From assembly GCF_029428675.1 (NCBI RefSeq), contig NZ_JAJNEL010000001.1, positions 2,914,001 to 2,978,000 on the forward strand: a stretch of 64,000 bases of DNA, given 5' to 3'. Positions 25,994 to 33,055 of the stretch are shown here, piece by piece. The position numbers and the translations under genes are program-made. Position 1 is the stretch's first letter; every line of letters begins with the position of its first letter. The stretch comes from Streptomyces sp. JH14 (GTDB taxonomy: Bacteria; Actinomycetota; Actinomycetes; Streptomycetales; Streptomycetaceae). The notes below the pieces were generated by a model that was given only the letters and a program-made list of their open reading frames with translations, did not search any database and was not told where the DNA came from.

Positions 25994-26600
25994 GGTTCCC
26001 CAGGCCCGCCCACGCGAAGTTCATGAGCGTGGCCGCCGCCTCCTTCGCCGAGACGCCCGGGGTGTCGTTCGCCCAGCCGGCCAGCGACTCCGCGGCCCCC
26101 ACGAGCGCCTGAGCCAGGCCCGCCACATCGCGGTCCGGGAGCGCCGGATCATGGTGCGCCTCGCGGGCCGCGGCACCGATCAGACCCGTCACAAACGCAA
26201 CGATCTCGTCCCGCATCGCCATGACCTCGGCGGCGAACGGCTCCCCGTGCGTACGCGCCTGCCGGTGCAGCACCGCCCAGCCGTCCGGGTGCTGCGCGGT
26301 GTGCGTGAAGAACGCCCGCAGTCCGGCCCACAGTTGCCGGTCCGCCGGCAGCCCCGGCTCCACCCCCGACCGCACCGCCATGACCAGCGCCTTCGCCTCG
26401 CGCTGAATACAGGCGGTGAAGAGCTCCTCCTTGGAGTTCAGGTACAGATAGACCAACGGTTTGGACACCCCGGCCAGCTCCGCGATCTCGTCCATCGAGG
26501 CGGCCCGGTACCCCAGCTGCCCGAATGTCTGCACCGCGGCGTCCATCATCTGCTGCTCGCGCACGGCACGCGGCATCCGTTTGCTCTTCACAGCACCCAC
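25956..26600 (-). CDS. TetR/AcrR-family transcriptional regulator
   Basis: A 214-residue repressor. The N-terminal helix-turn-helix covers about residues 25-65 (AVQTFGQLGYRAASMDEIAELAGVS, then the recognition helix and YLYLNSKEELF). The helical C-terminal ligand domain has no identifiable specificity. GTG 26600 was chosen because GGGGAGGAAG precedes it; an in-frame GTG at 26618 lacks a site. It is convergent with and overlaps the MaoC gene, which suggests a regulator of the adjacent thiolase-fabG-maoC divergon. Confidence 0.88.
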   Translation of the reverse strand: MGAVKSKRMPRAVREQQMMDAAVQTFGQLGYRAASMDEIAELAGVSKPLVYLYLNSKEELFTACIQREAKALVMAVRSGVEPGLPADRQLWAGLRAFFTHTAQHPDGWAVLHRQARTHGEPFAAEVMAMRDEIVAFVTGLIGAAAREAHHDPALPDRDVAGLAQALVGAAESLAGWANDTPGVSAKEAAATLMNFAWAGLGNLMRDRPWAPSNR

Positions 26601-26752
26601 GTCCGACTTCCTCCCCACCCCACTGCGCCACTCCTCGGCAAGACTACGGCGCCGTCTGCGCGCGCGTCGTAGGAGAACGCCTCCCGGCCCGCACCGTGGC
26701 CGGTTTCACCCCCGGCCCGTCCCTGTCCGCCGCGTGCGTACGCACACACGAG

Positions 26753-26789
26753 TGAGCGCCCCCGGTCCGTCGCGGACCAGGGGCGCTCA
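26753..26789 (-). terminator. Hairpin terminator after the symporter gene
   Basis: Arms of 17 nt at 26753-26769 and 26773-26789 pair with one mismatch around a 3-nt loop. The hairpin starts 16 nt past the symporter stop codon. Confidence 0.85.
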
Positions 26790-26804
26790 CCGAAGAGGTG
26801 TCCG

Positions 26805-28154
26805 CTACGCGGCGACCGGCACCCTCACCGGGTCCGCGTCGCGAACCTCGTCGTCGACCGGGGAGGACGAGGCCGAGTTGTACGCGTCGAGGTCGAGGAT
26901 CTTCTCGCGGGCCGAGACGATCACCGGGACGAGCGCCTGGCCGGCCACGTTCGTCGCCGTGCGCATCATGTCCAGGATCGGGTCGATGGCCATCAGCAGA
27001 CCCACGCCCTCCAGCGGCAGACCCAGCGTCGACAGTGTGAGGGTCAGCATGACCGTCGCACCGGTGAGACCGGCGGTGGCCGCCGAGCCGATCACCGAGA
27101 CGAACGCGATCAGGATGTAGTCACCGACACCCAGCTGGACGTCGAAGATCTGCGCGATGAAGATCGCCGCCAGCGCCGGGTAGATCGCGGCGCAGCCGTC
27201 CATCTTCGTCGTCGCCCCGAACGGGACCGAGAACGACGCGTACTCCTTCGGGACGCCGAGACGCTCGGTGACCTTCTGGGTGACCGGCATCGTGCCGACC
27301 GAGGAGCGGGAGACGAAGGCCAGCTGGATCGCGGGCCAGGCGCCCTTGAAGAACTGGAGGGGGTTCACCTTGGCGACCGTGGCGAGCAGCAGCGGGTACA
27401 CACCGAACAGCACCAGGGCGCAGCCGATGTAGACGTCGGCGGTGAACGTCGCGTACTTGCCGATCAGGTCCCAGCCGTAGTCGGCGATCGCGTAGCCGAT
27501 GAGGCCGACGGTGCCGAGGGGGGCGAGGCGGATGACCCACCACAGGGCCTTCTGGAGGAGCTCCAGGATCGACTCGCTGAGGGTGAGGATCGGCTGGGCC
27601 TTCTCACCGAGCTGCAGGGCGGCGATACCGGCGACGGCCGCCATGAAGACGATCTGCAGGACGTTCAGCTCGGTGAACGGAGTGATCACGTTCTCCGGGA
27701 CGATGCCGGTCAGGAAGTCGAGCCAGGAGCCTGCGTGCTCCGGCAGCTTGCCGTCCTTCGGGGTCAGGCCGGTACCCGAGCCCGGGTTGGTGATCAGACC
27801 GATCGCCAGGCCGATGGCGACCGCGATCAGCGAGGTGATCATGAACCAGAGCACGGTGCGGCCGGCCAGCCGGGCGGCGTTGTTGACCTTGCGCAGGTTG
27901 GTGATGGACACCAGGATCGCGAAGAAGACGAGGGGTGCGACGGCCAGCTTCAGCAGCTGGACGAAGATGTGGCCGACCTTGTCGAGCGTGGTGTACAGCC
28001 ACTCGATGTCATAGCTGCGGGTGAGCCAGCCGAGCAGCACACCGAGGACGAGACCGGCGACGATCTGGGCCCAGAACGGGACCTTGGGTATGCGGAAACC
28101 GGAGCCGGACGGCTGACCGGTACCGGCGGTGGTGGACGCGGGATTCGCGGACAC
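26805..28154 (-). CDS. Dicarboxylate/amino acid:cation symporter (DAACS family)
   Basis: A 449-residue inner-membrane transporter of the GltP/DctA/TcyP family, with about eight transmembrane helices and two re-entrant loops. The family signatures are present: SRSSVGTMPVT near residue 290 (serine-rich hairpin) and PFGATTKMDGCAAIYPA near 320, which forms the substrate and cation site. Members carry glutamate, C4-dicarboxylates or cystine; the sequence does not decide. GTG 28154 was chosen because GGAG lies 7 nt upstream. A cysteine-rich leader peptide and hairpin precede it, which favours sulfur-amino-acid control and perhaps cystine as substrate (inference). Confidence 0.9.
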   Translation of the reverse strand: MSANPASTTAGTGQPSGSGFRIPKVPFWAQIVAGLVLGVLLGWLTRSYDIEWLYTTLDKVGHIFVQLLKLAVAPLVFFAILVSITNLRKVNNAARLAGRTVLWFMITSLIAVAIGLAIGLITNPGSGTGLTPKDGKLPEHAGSWLDFLTGIVPENVITPFTELNVLQIVFMAAVAGIAALQLGEKAQPILTLSESILELLQKALWWVIRLAPLGTVGLIGYAIADYGWDLIGKYATFTADVYIGCALVLFGVYPLLLATVAKVNPLQFFKGAWPAIQLAFVSRSSVGTMPVTQKVTERLGVPKEYASFSVPFGATTKMDGCAAIYPALAAIFIAQIFDVQLGVGDYILIAFVSVIGSAATAGLTGATVMLTLTLSTLGLPLEGVGLLMAIDPILDMMRTATNVAGQALVPVIVSAREKILDLDAYNSASSSPVDDEVRDADPVRVPVAA

Positions 28155-28211
28155 GGACACACTCCAGAGATGACGCATCGGGGCGCACGGAGACGAACGG
28201 GGGACGGGGGT

Positions 28212-28239
28212 GCGGCGCCCGCGTCAGGGGCGGCGCCGC
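28212..28239 (-). promoter_or_regulatory. Hairpin between leader peptide and symporter gene
   Basis: GCGGCGCC and GGCGCCGC form a perfect 8-bp stem with a 12-nt loop, 14 nt after the leader peptide stop and 57 nt before the symporter start. The position suits an attenuation or translational-coupling structure. A downstream ribosome site (GGAG) lies outside the stem. Confidence 0.45.
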
Positions 28240-28253
28240 TGCATGGTGCCGGT

Positions 28254-28361
28254 TCAGACGTTGCGGCAACAGACCGCGGACATACAGCGGCAGAGATCGA
28301 CATGCAGGCGCACCACGAGCGGAATGCTCGCTCGGTGGTGTGGGCGCACAGCTGTCTTCAT
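28254..28361 (-). CDS. Cysteine-rich regulatory leader peptide (35 aa)
   Basis: The frame starts ATG 28361 and ends TGA 28254. The C-terminal half reads HVDLCRCMSAVCCRNV, with cysteines at 24, 26, 31 and 32. The VDLxR..SAxC pattern is that of short leader peptides known upstream of sulfur-metabolism and transport genes in Streptomyces; mycobacteria use cysteine-rich upstream frames for cysteine-responsive attenuation. A -10-like TAACGT ends 7 nt before the ATG, so the message may be leaderless. Shortage of Cys-tRNA would stall ribosomes at the CC pair and alter the downstream hairpin. The mechanism is inference. Confidence 0.75.
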   Translation of the reverse strand: MKTAVRPHHRASIPLVVRLHVDLCRCMSAVCCRNV

Positions 28362-28368
28362 GTCGAAC

Positions 28369-28398
28369 ACGTTAACACCTGAACTTTGAGAACCTCAA
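28369..28398 (-). promoter_or_regulatory. Predicted promoter of the leader peptide-symporter unit
   Basis: On the minus strand, TTGAGG (28398-28393) and TAACGT (28374-28369) are separated by 18 bp, close to the vegetative sigma pattern. The -10 box ends 7 nt before the leader ATG, the spacing seen in leaderless Streptomyces transcripts. Confidence 0.55.
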
Positions 28399-28400
28399 AG
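28384..28400. promoter_or_regulatory. 17-bp palindrome overlapping the -35 box
   Basis: CTTTGAG-AAC-CTCAAAG is a perfect inverted repeat. It covers the predicted -35 hexamer of the symporter unit, so a bound regulator would block the polymerase. The protein that binds it is not identified. Confidence 0.55.
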
Positions 28401-28456
28401 GTCTTCTTTGGGGGATTCCGACGGCAGCCCGCCCCGCGCGGCGCAACGGAACACAA

Positions 28457-28496
28457 AAACCCCAGTACAGGAGCGCACGCTCCGGCACTGGGGTTT
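28457..28496 (-). terminator. Hairpin terminator after the DUF4229 gene
   Basis: Arms of 18 nt (28457-28474 and 28479-28496) pair with two mismatches around a 4-nt loop. The stem ends in AAACCCC/GGGGTTT, followed by further A/T bases, resembling a classical intrinsic terminator. It lies 70 nt past the DUF4229 stop codon. Confidence 0.85.
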
Positions 28497-28566
28497 CGAA
28501 CGGAAACGGGTGCGGTGTGAGGAACCTTACGCGACGCTCACCCGGCCCTCACCCGGCCTGCACCGC

Positions 28567-28863
28567 CTACGGGGCGACGCCGTCCTCCTGGCCCTGGTTC
28601 GCCGCCAGCCTGGCCTTGGCGCGGTCGATCTTCGGGGCGATCTGGGCGGACATCTCGTCACGCTGCTTGCGCAGCAGGGCATAGCTGAGGGGTGCGGAGA
28701 TGAGCAGGGCGAGCAGCACGACCCACACGACGTTGGACCCGCCGAGTCCGGAGGGCAGCAGGCCGTACGAGACGGCCACGGCGACGACGGCGAGACAGCC
28801 GACGAAGATGCTCAGGCGCATCAGCGTGTACCGGATCGTTGCGCTCGGCTTGGCAGCGGACAC
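28567..28863 (-). CDS. DUF4229 domain-containing membrane protein
   Basis: A 98-residue protein with two transmembrane helices (about residues 14-34 and 42-62) and a charged C-terminal tail (LLRKQRDEMSAQIAPKIDRA). This matches the small actinobacterial DUF4229 family, often encoded near menaquinone genes; mqnE is the second gene away here. GTG 28863 has GAAGG 6 nt upstream; longer frames add an unconserved stretch. Function unknown. Confidence 0.8.
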   Translation of the reverse strand: MSAAKPSATIRYTLMRLSIFVGCLAVVAVAVSYGLLPSGLGGSNVVWVVLLALLISAPLSYALLRKQRDEMSAQIAPKIDRAKARLAANQGQEDGVAP

Positions 28864-28967
28864 GGCTGGCCTTCTCTCTACGTACGACAAACCCTGCCCG
28901 ACCAGTGAAGCATGCCCCGGAATCGATCACTTCGGCGGGCGGCGGCCCGGCCCGCCGGGAGCGGCAT

Positions 28968-29492
28968 TCAGCCCAGCGGGAGCAGCATGATGATGTCGTC
29001 GCGATCGTCCCCTTCGGCGACCCGGATCGCGCCGGGCACCCGGCCGACCTCCTTGTAGCCGCACGACGCGTAGAAGCGGTCGGCCCCGGTGCCGCCCCGG
29101 CAGGTGAGCCGGACGGCCTCTATGCCCTCGATCCCGCGGGCGGCGTCCGCCACGGCGGACATCAGTTCGCGGCCGTAGCCGTTGCCCTGGTGGCGGGGGT
29201 GGACCATCACCGTGTACAGCCAGAGCCAGTGGGTCATCAGCCGGTGGGTGTTGTGGGTGAGGAAGGCGGACGCGGCGACGGCACCCTCCTCGTCGTAGCC
29301 GACCAGCAGGCGGGTACGCCCCTCCGCCATCGCGACGAGGTGCTTGACCAGCGCGGGCCGTATGTCCTCGCCGGTCACGGGCGGCACGAAGCCCACGGCG
29401 CCGCCCGCGTTGGAGACATCGGCCCACAGCGTGCAGATGCCGTCCCGCAGGGTGCGGTCGATCTTGGGATCGAGCTCAAACGTAAGCGCCAT
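28968..29492 (-). CDS. GNAT-family N-acetyltransferase
   Basis: A 174-residue acetyltransferase. The acetyl-CoA site is visible as VMVHPRHQGNGYGRELM near residue 98 (the Q/RxxGxG/A motif), followed by RFYASCGYKEVG near 138. The ATG at 29492 was chosen because homologues begin near MALTFELDP and the upstream 67-codon extension is arginine-rich and runs through the terminator of mqnE. The acceptor substrate is unknown. Confidence 0.85.
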   Translation of the reverse strand: MALTFELDPKIDRTLRDGICTLWADVSNAGGAVGFVPPVTGEDIRPALVKHLVAMAEGRTRLLVGYDEEGAVAASAFLTHNTHRLMTHWLWLYTVMVHPRHQGNGYGRELMSAVADAARGIEGIEAVRLTCRGGTGADRFYASCGYKEVGRVPGAIRVAEGDDRDDIIMLLPLG

Positions 29493-29546
29493 GGCCGCAG
29501 GGTAGCCATTACCGCGCGATCGCCTCAAATGCCGTCCAGCACGCGA

Positions 29547-29581
29547 GAAAGCCCCGGCCGGGGACGGCGGCCGGGGCTTTC
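29547..29581 (-). terminator. Hairpin terminator after mqnE
   Basis: GAAAGCCCCGGCCG and CGGCCGGGGCTTTC form a perfect 14-bp stem with a 7-nt loop, closing with a short U-rich side. It lies 54 nt past the mqnE stop codon. Confidence 0.85.
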
Positions 29582-29634
29582 GTACAGAGTGGGACTCTCG
29601 GCAGAACAGGCTGCGCGGAACGCTCCGGCCGTCG

Positions 29635-30798
29635 TCAGACGCGCATCGGCTGCGGCGCCTCGCGGCGCTCCGCGTCCGGACCCGGGTACTCACGGATGAT
29701 CTCGTACCGGGTGTTGCGCTCGACGGGGCGGAAGCCCGCGTCCCGGATCAGCTCCAGCAGATCGTCACGGCCGAGCTTGTTCGGCGTGCCGTAGTTGTCC
29801 GCGTCGTGCGTGATCTTGTACTCGACGACCGAACCGTCCATGTCGTCCGCACCGTGCTGCAGCGCGAGCTGGGCGGTCTGCACCCCGTGCATCACCCAGA
29901 ACACCTTGACGTGGGGGACGTTGTCGAAGAGGAGACGCGAGACCGCGAATGTCTTCAGCGCCTCGGCACCGGTCGCCATCGTCGTCCGCGCCTGCAGCTT
30001 GTTGCGGACTTTGCCGTCCTTCATGTCCACGAAGTCGTGCTGGTAGCGCAGCGGGATGAAGACCTGGAAACCGCCGGTCTCGTCCTGCAGCTCACGCAGC
30101 CGCAGTACGTGGTCGACTCGATGACGCGGCTCCTCGATGTGCCCGTACAGCATCGTCGCCGGGGTCTTCAGCCCCTTCTCGTGCGCCAGCCGGTGGATGC
30201 GCGACCAGTCTTCCCAGTGGGTGTTGTGGTCCACGATGTGCTGGCGGACCTCCCAGTCGAAGATCTCCGCGCCGCCACCGGTCAGCGACTCCAGGCCGGC
30301 CTCGATCAGCTCGTCGAGGATCTCGGAGGCGGAGAGCCCGGAAATGGTCTCGAAGTGGTGGATCTCGGTGGCCGTGAACGCCTTGAGGGAGACCTGCGGG
30401 AGGGCTTCCTTGAGCGCGCTGAGCGAGCGCGGGTAATAGCGCCACGGCAGCGTGGGGTGGAGCCCGTTGACGATGTGCAGCTCCGTGAGGTTCTCGCCCT
30501 CCATCGCCTTCGCGAGGCGGACGGCCTCCTCGATGCGCATCGTGTACGCGTCCTTCTCGCCCGGCTTGCGCTGGAACGAGCAGTACGCGCAGGACGCGGT
30601 GCACACGTTCGTCATGTTGAGGTGCCGGTTGACGTTGAAGTGCACGACGTCGCCGTTCTTGCGCGTGCGCACCTCGTGGGCGAGGCCGCCGAGCCAGGCC
30701 AGATCGTCCGACGCGTAGAGGGCGATACCGTCCTCGCGGGTCAGCCGCTCCCCTGCGCGGACCTTCTCCTCCAGCTCGCGCTTGAGCCCGACGTCCAT
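29635..30798 (-). CDS. mqnE: Aminofutalosine synthase MqnE
   Basis: A 387-residue radical-SAM enzyme of the futalosine menaquinone pathway. It joins 3-[(1-carboxyvinyl)oxy]benzoate to the adenosyl radical to form aminofutalosine. The [4Fe-4S] ligands are in CTASCAYC (Cys66, Cys70, Cys73), followed by SFQRKPGEKDAY. FIPLRYQHDF near residue 255 and LGRDDLLELI near the end are typical of MqnE rather than MqnC. ATG 30798 follows GGGAGG. Genes for prenyl-FMN, prenylation and decarboxylation steps lie within 5 kb. Confidence 0.96.
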   Translation of the reverse strand: MDVGLKRELEEKVRAGERLTREDGIALYASDDLAWLGGLAHEVRTRKNGDVVHFNVNRHLNMTNVCTASCAYCSFQRKPGEKDAYTMRIEEAVRLAKAMEGENLTELHIVNGLHPTLPWRYYPRSLSALKEALPQVSLKAFTATEIHHFETISGLSASEILDELIEAGLESLTGGGAEIFDWEVRQHIVDHNTHWEDWSRIHRLAHEKGLKTPATMLYGHIEEPRHRVDHVLRLRELQDETGGFQVFIPLRYQHDFVDMKDGKVRNKLQARTTMATGAEALKTFAVSRLLFDNVPHVKVFWVMHGVQTAQLALQHGADDMDGSVVEYKITHDADNYGTPNKLGRDDLLELIRDAGFRPVERNTRYEIIREYPGPDAERREAPQPMRV

Positions 30799-30902
30799 GC
30801 GGCTGCCTCCCAGAAGTCTCTTACGTGCTGTGCGATGCGTGCGTTTCTCCCGGAAACACCGGGTGGAACCCCCGGTCACCCGGAGGCTCCACCACGTTAC
30901 GC

Positions 30903-31358
30903 CTACGACTCCTCGGGAAGTTCCCCGACCCGGTTCTCCCACTTGGTGGAGAGCACGATCGTGGTGCGGGTGCGGGAGACGCCCTTCGTCCCGCTGAGCC
31001 GGCGGATGGTCTTCTCCAGCCCGTCGACGTCACCGACGCGCACCTTGAGCATGTACGAGTCGTCGCCCGCGATGAACCAGCAGTCCTCGATCTCGGCGAG
31101 GTCCCTGAGCCGGCGCGCGACGTCCTCGTGGTCGGCGGCGTCGGAGAGCGAGATGCCGATCAGGGCCGTGACCCCGAGCCCGAGGGAGGCGGCGTCGACG
31201 GTGGCGCGGTACCCGGTGATGACACCGGCGGTTTCCAGCCGGTTGATGCGGTCGGTGACGCTGGGCCCGGAAAGCCCCACGAGCCGCCCGAGCTCGGCGT
31301 ACGAGGCCCTGCCGTTCTCCCTGAGGGCCTGGATGAGCTGCCTGTCCACCGCGTCCAT
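30903..31358 (-). CDS. Lrp/AsnC-family transcriptional regulator
   Basis: A 151-residue regulator. An N-terminal helix-turn-helix (IQALRENGRASYAELGRLVG, then LSGPSVTDRINRLE) is followed by a RAM ligand-binding domain (TALIGISLS, FIAGDDSYMLKVRV). ATG 31358 was chosen because it fits the family start MDAVDRQLI and has GGAAGG about 10 nt upstream. It lies 104 nt upstream of mqnE on the same strand and is divergent from the small gene at 31491. The effector is probably an amino acid, but this is not shown by the sequence. Confidence 0.93.
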   Translation of the reverse strand: MDAVDRQLIQALRENGRASYAELGRLVGLSGPSVTDRINRLETAGVITGYRATVDAASLGLGVTALIGISLSDAADHEDVARRLRDLAEIEDCWFIAGDDSYMLKVRVGDVDGLEKTIRRLSGTKGVSRTRTTIVLSTKWENRVGELPEES

Positions 31359-31428
31359 ATGACTGAAACCTTCCATTGTTCAGCAGTACCGCGAGTTTAC
31401 GTATAGAATCTAAGGCACGCAGGGTCCA

Positions 31429-31446
31429 CACCCTGCAGATCTTTCA
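31429..31446 (+). promoter_or_regulatory. Small hairpin in the leader of the 44-aa gene
   Basis: GCAGGGT and ACCCTGC pair around a 4-nt loop, about 20 nt downstream of a clear -10-like TAGAAT (31404-31409) and 45 nt before the GTG of the small gene. An AT-rich stretch, unusual here, follows at 31447-31475. A role in mRNA stability or control is possible. Confidence 0.4.
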
Positions 31447-31490
31447 GATTTTCAAAGAAGTTCTTTCGAATCCTCAGGAGTGACGAAACC

Positions 31491-31625
31491 GTGTACACGA
31501 TCGAGATGGCCTACGCCCGGATGCGCGAGCTGCAGGACCTGGCCAACCGCTCGCGTGCCCACCACCCCGACGCCGCGCGCCGGGCCGACAAGACCCGCAC
31601 CCCGCGCGTCCCGAAGAAGCGCTGA
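31491..31625 (+). CDS. Small basic protein (44 aa), function unknown
   Basis: GTG 31491 to TGA 31623-31625, preceded by AGGAG about 10 nt upstream. The peptide begins MYTIEMAYARMRELQDL, an amphipathic helix with regular Leu/Met spacing, and ends in a basic tail (Arg, Lys, Pro). Third codon positions are almost all G or C, as in real genes. It is too short for most gene finders. It lies in the Lrp/ubiX region with its own promoter-like box. I recognise no family. Confidence 0.65.
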   Translation: MYTIEMAYARMRELQDLANRSRAHHPDAARRADKTRTPRVPKKR

Positions 31626-31648
31626 ACCCCGGCCCCACCGGCCCGGCC

Positions 31649-32311
31649 TCAGCGACGGGAGCCACCGAGCTCCCCCTCCCACCGGCGGTACAGCCGATGC
31701 GGCACCCCTGCCGCATCCAGCACCCGCCCCGCGACGAAGTCCACCAGATCCTGGATGTGCGTCGCGCCCGCGTAGAACGCCGGAGAGGCGGGCAGCACCA
31801 CGGCGCCCGCCTCGTCCAGGGCCACCAGTTGCTTCAGCGTCTGCCCGCTCAGCGGAGTCTCGCGCACCGCGACGACCAGCTTCCGCCGCTCCTTGAGCGT
31901 CACGCTCGCCGCCCGCTGCAGCAGATCCTTCGAGAGCCCCAGCGCCACACCGGCCACACAGGCCGTCGAGGCCGGCACGATCAGCATTCCCTTCGCCGGA
32001 TACGACCCCGACGACGGCCCGGCCGCGAGATCACCGGCCGCCCAGTGCCGTACCCCGTCGATCTCCACATCGAAGGTGTGCGGCTTCCCGTCCGCGCCGC
32101 GCGCCAGCCAGCTGCGCAGGTCCTCCTGCCAGTGCGCGTCGCGGAAGGCGATCCCGGTCTCGTCCAGCAGCGTCAGCCGCGACGCGCGGCTCACCACCAG
32201 GTCGACGCTCTCCCCCGCGGCCAGCAGACCGCGCAGCACGGCAGCGGCGAATGGGGTGCCCGAAGCACCGGAAACCCCGACAATCCAAGGCCGCCGTTGC
32301 TGCTGACTCAC
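31649..32311 (-). CDS. ubiX: UbiX-family flavin prenyltransferase
   Basis: A 220-residue enzyme that attaches a dimethylallyl group to FMN, giving the prenyl-FMN cofactor needed by UbiD decarboxylases. It has the N-terminal VGVSGASGTPFA (FMN phosphate loop), the PASTACVAGVALGLSKDLL segment near residue 115 and VVAVRETPLS near 150, all signatures of UbiX. GTG 32311 is the likely start. The UbiD-type decarboxylase that would use its product lies 1.6 kb away, and mqnP between them. In S. coelicolor the equivalent set includes the late menaquinone genes mqnM, mqnP and mqnL. Confidence 0.92.
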   Translation of the reverse strand: MSQQQRRPWIVGVSGASGTPFAAAVLRGLLAAGESVDLVVSRASRLTLLDETGIAFRDAHWQEDLRSWLARGADGKPHTFDVEIDGVRHWAAGDLAAGPSSGSYPAKGMLIVPASTACVAGVALGLSKDLLQRAASVTLKERRKLVVAVRETPLSGQTLKQLVALDEAGAVVLPASPAFYAGATHIQDLVDFVAGRVLDAAGVPHRLYRRWEGELGGSRR

Positions 32312-32446
32312 TGAAGTCCCGGATTCCACACACCCGAGCCTATCCGGCATGGACCGTGCGGAACCGAGTGAGGGGCGCCAGGCGTTCCGACAGATGAAGG
32401 ACGGGCCGCATACGGCGGTGGCCCAGCCACGGACAGGGGGGCGGCC

Positions 32447-33055
32447 ATGACCGGTACCCGTACAGGCGCGTCCGCACGGGCGATGACGGCCGGTGCGCTG
32501 ATGCTGGGCTGGATCGCCCTGCTGTGGGTGCTCGAATCCATCGACATGGCGACCGGCCAGGCGCTCGACACCTACGGCATCAGCCCGCGCGAGCCGGGCG
32601 AGCTTGTCGACATCGTGCCCGCCGCGTTCCTGCACAGCGGCTGGGGGCATGTCGCCTCCAACACGCTTCCGCTGCTGATCCTCGGCTTCGTCGCCGCCCT
32701 CGGCGGGATACGCCGGTTCGCCGCCGTCGTCCTCACCGTGATCGTGGTCAGCGGCCTCGGCGTCTGGCTGACCGCGCCGCCGTACACGGTCACGCTCGGC
32801 GCGTCCGGTGTCGTCTTCGGCCTCTTCGGCTATCTGCTGGTCCGCGGCTTCGTCGACCGCCGGCCGCTCGACATCGTGGTGGGGCTCGTGATCGCCGCGA
32901 TCTACGGATCGCTGCTGTGGGGCGTCCTGCCGACCGACTCCGGGATCAGCTGGCAGGCGCATCTGTTCGGGCTGATCGGAGGGGTGGGCGCGGCGTTCGC
33001 GTTCCGCCGCCCGCGCCGCACCGCCCGTCCGGCACCCCCTGCTCCTACGGTGTGA
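32447..33055 (+). CDS. Rhomboid-family intramembrane serine protease
   Basis: A 202-residue membrane protein with six predicted transmembrane helices. The rhomboid features are present: FLHSGWGHVASN near residues 61-72 (helix 2 His and Asn), the catalytic serine in GASG (Ser120) and the partner histidine in WQAHLFGLIGG (His172). ATG 32447; GGGGGG lies 7 nt upstream. It converges with mqnP and overlaps its end by 11 nt. Substrates would be single-pass membrane proteins; none is identifiable here. Confidence 0.92.
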   Translation: MTGTRTGASARAMTAGALMLGWIALLWVLESIDMATGQALDTYGISPREPGELVDIVPAAFLHSGWGHVASNTLPLLILGFVAALGGIRRFAAVVLTVIVVSGLGVWLTAPPYTVTLGASGVVFGLFGYLLVRGFVDRRPLDIVVGLVIAAIYGSLLWGVLPTDSGISWQAHLFGLIGGVGAAFAFRRPRRTARPAPPAPTV

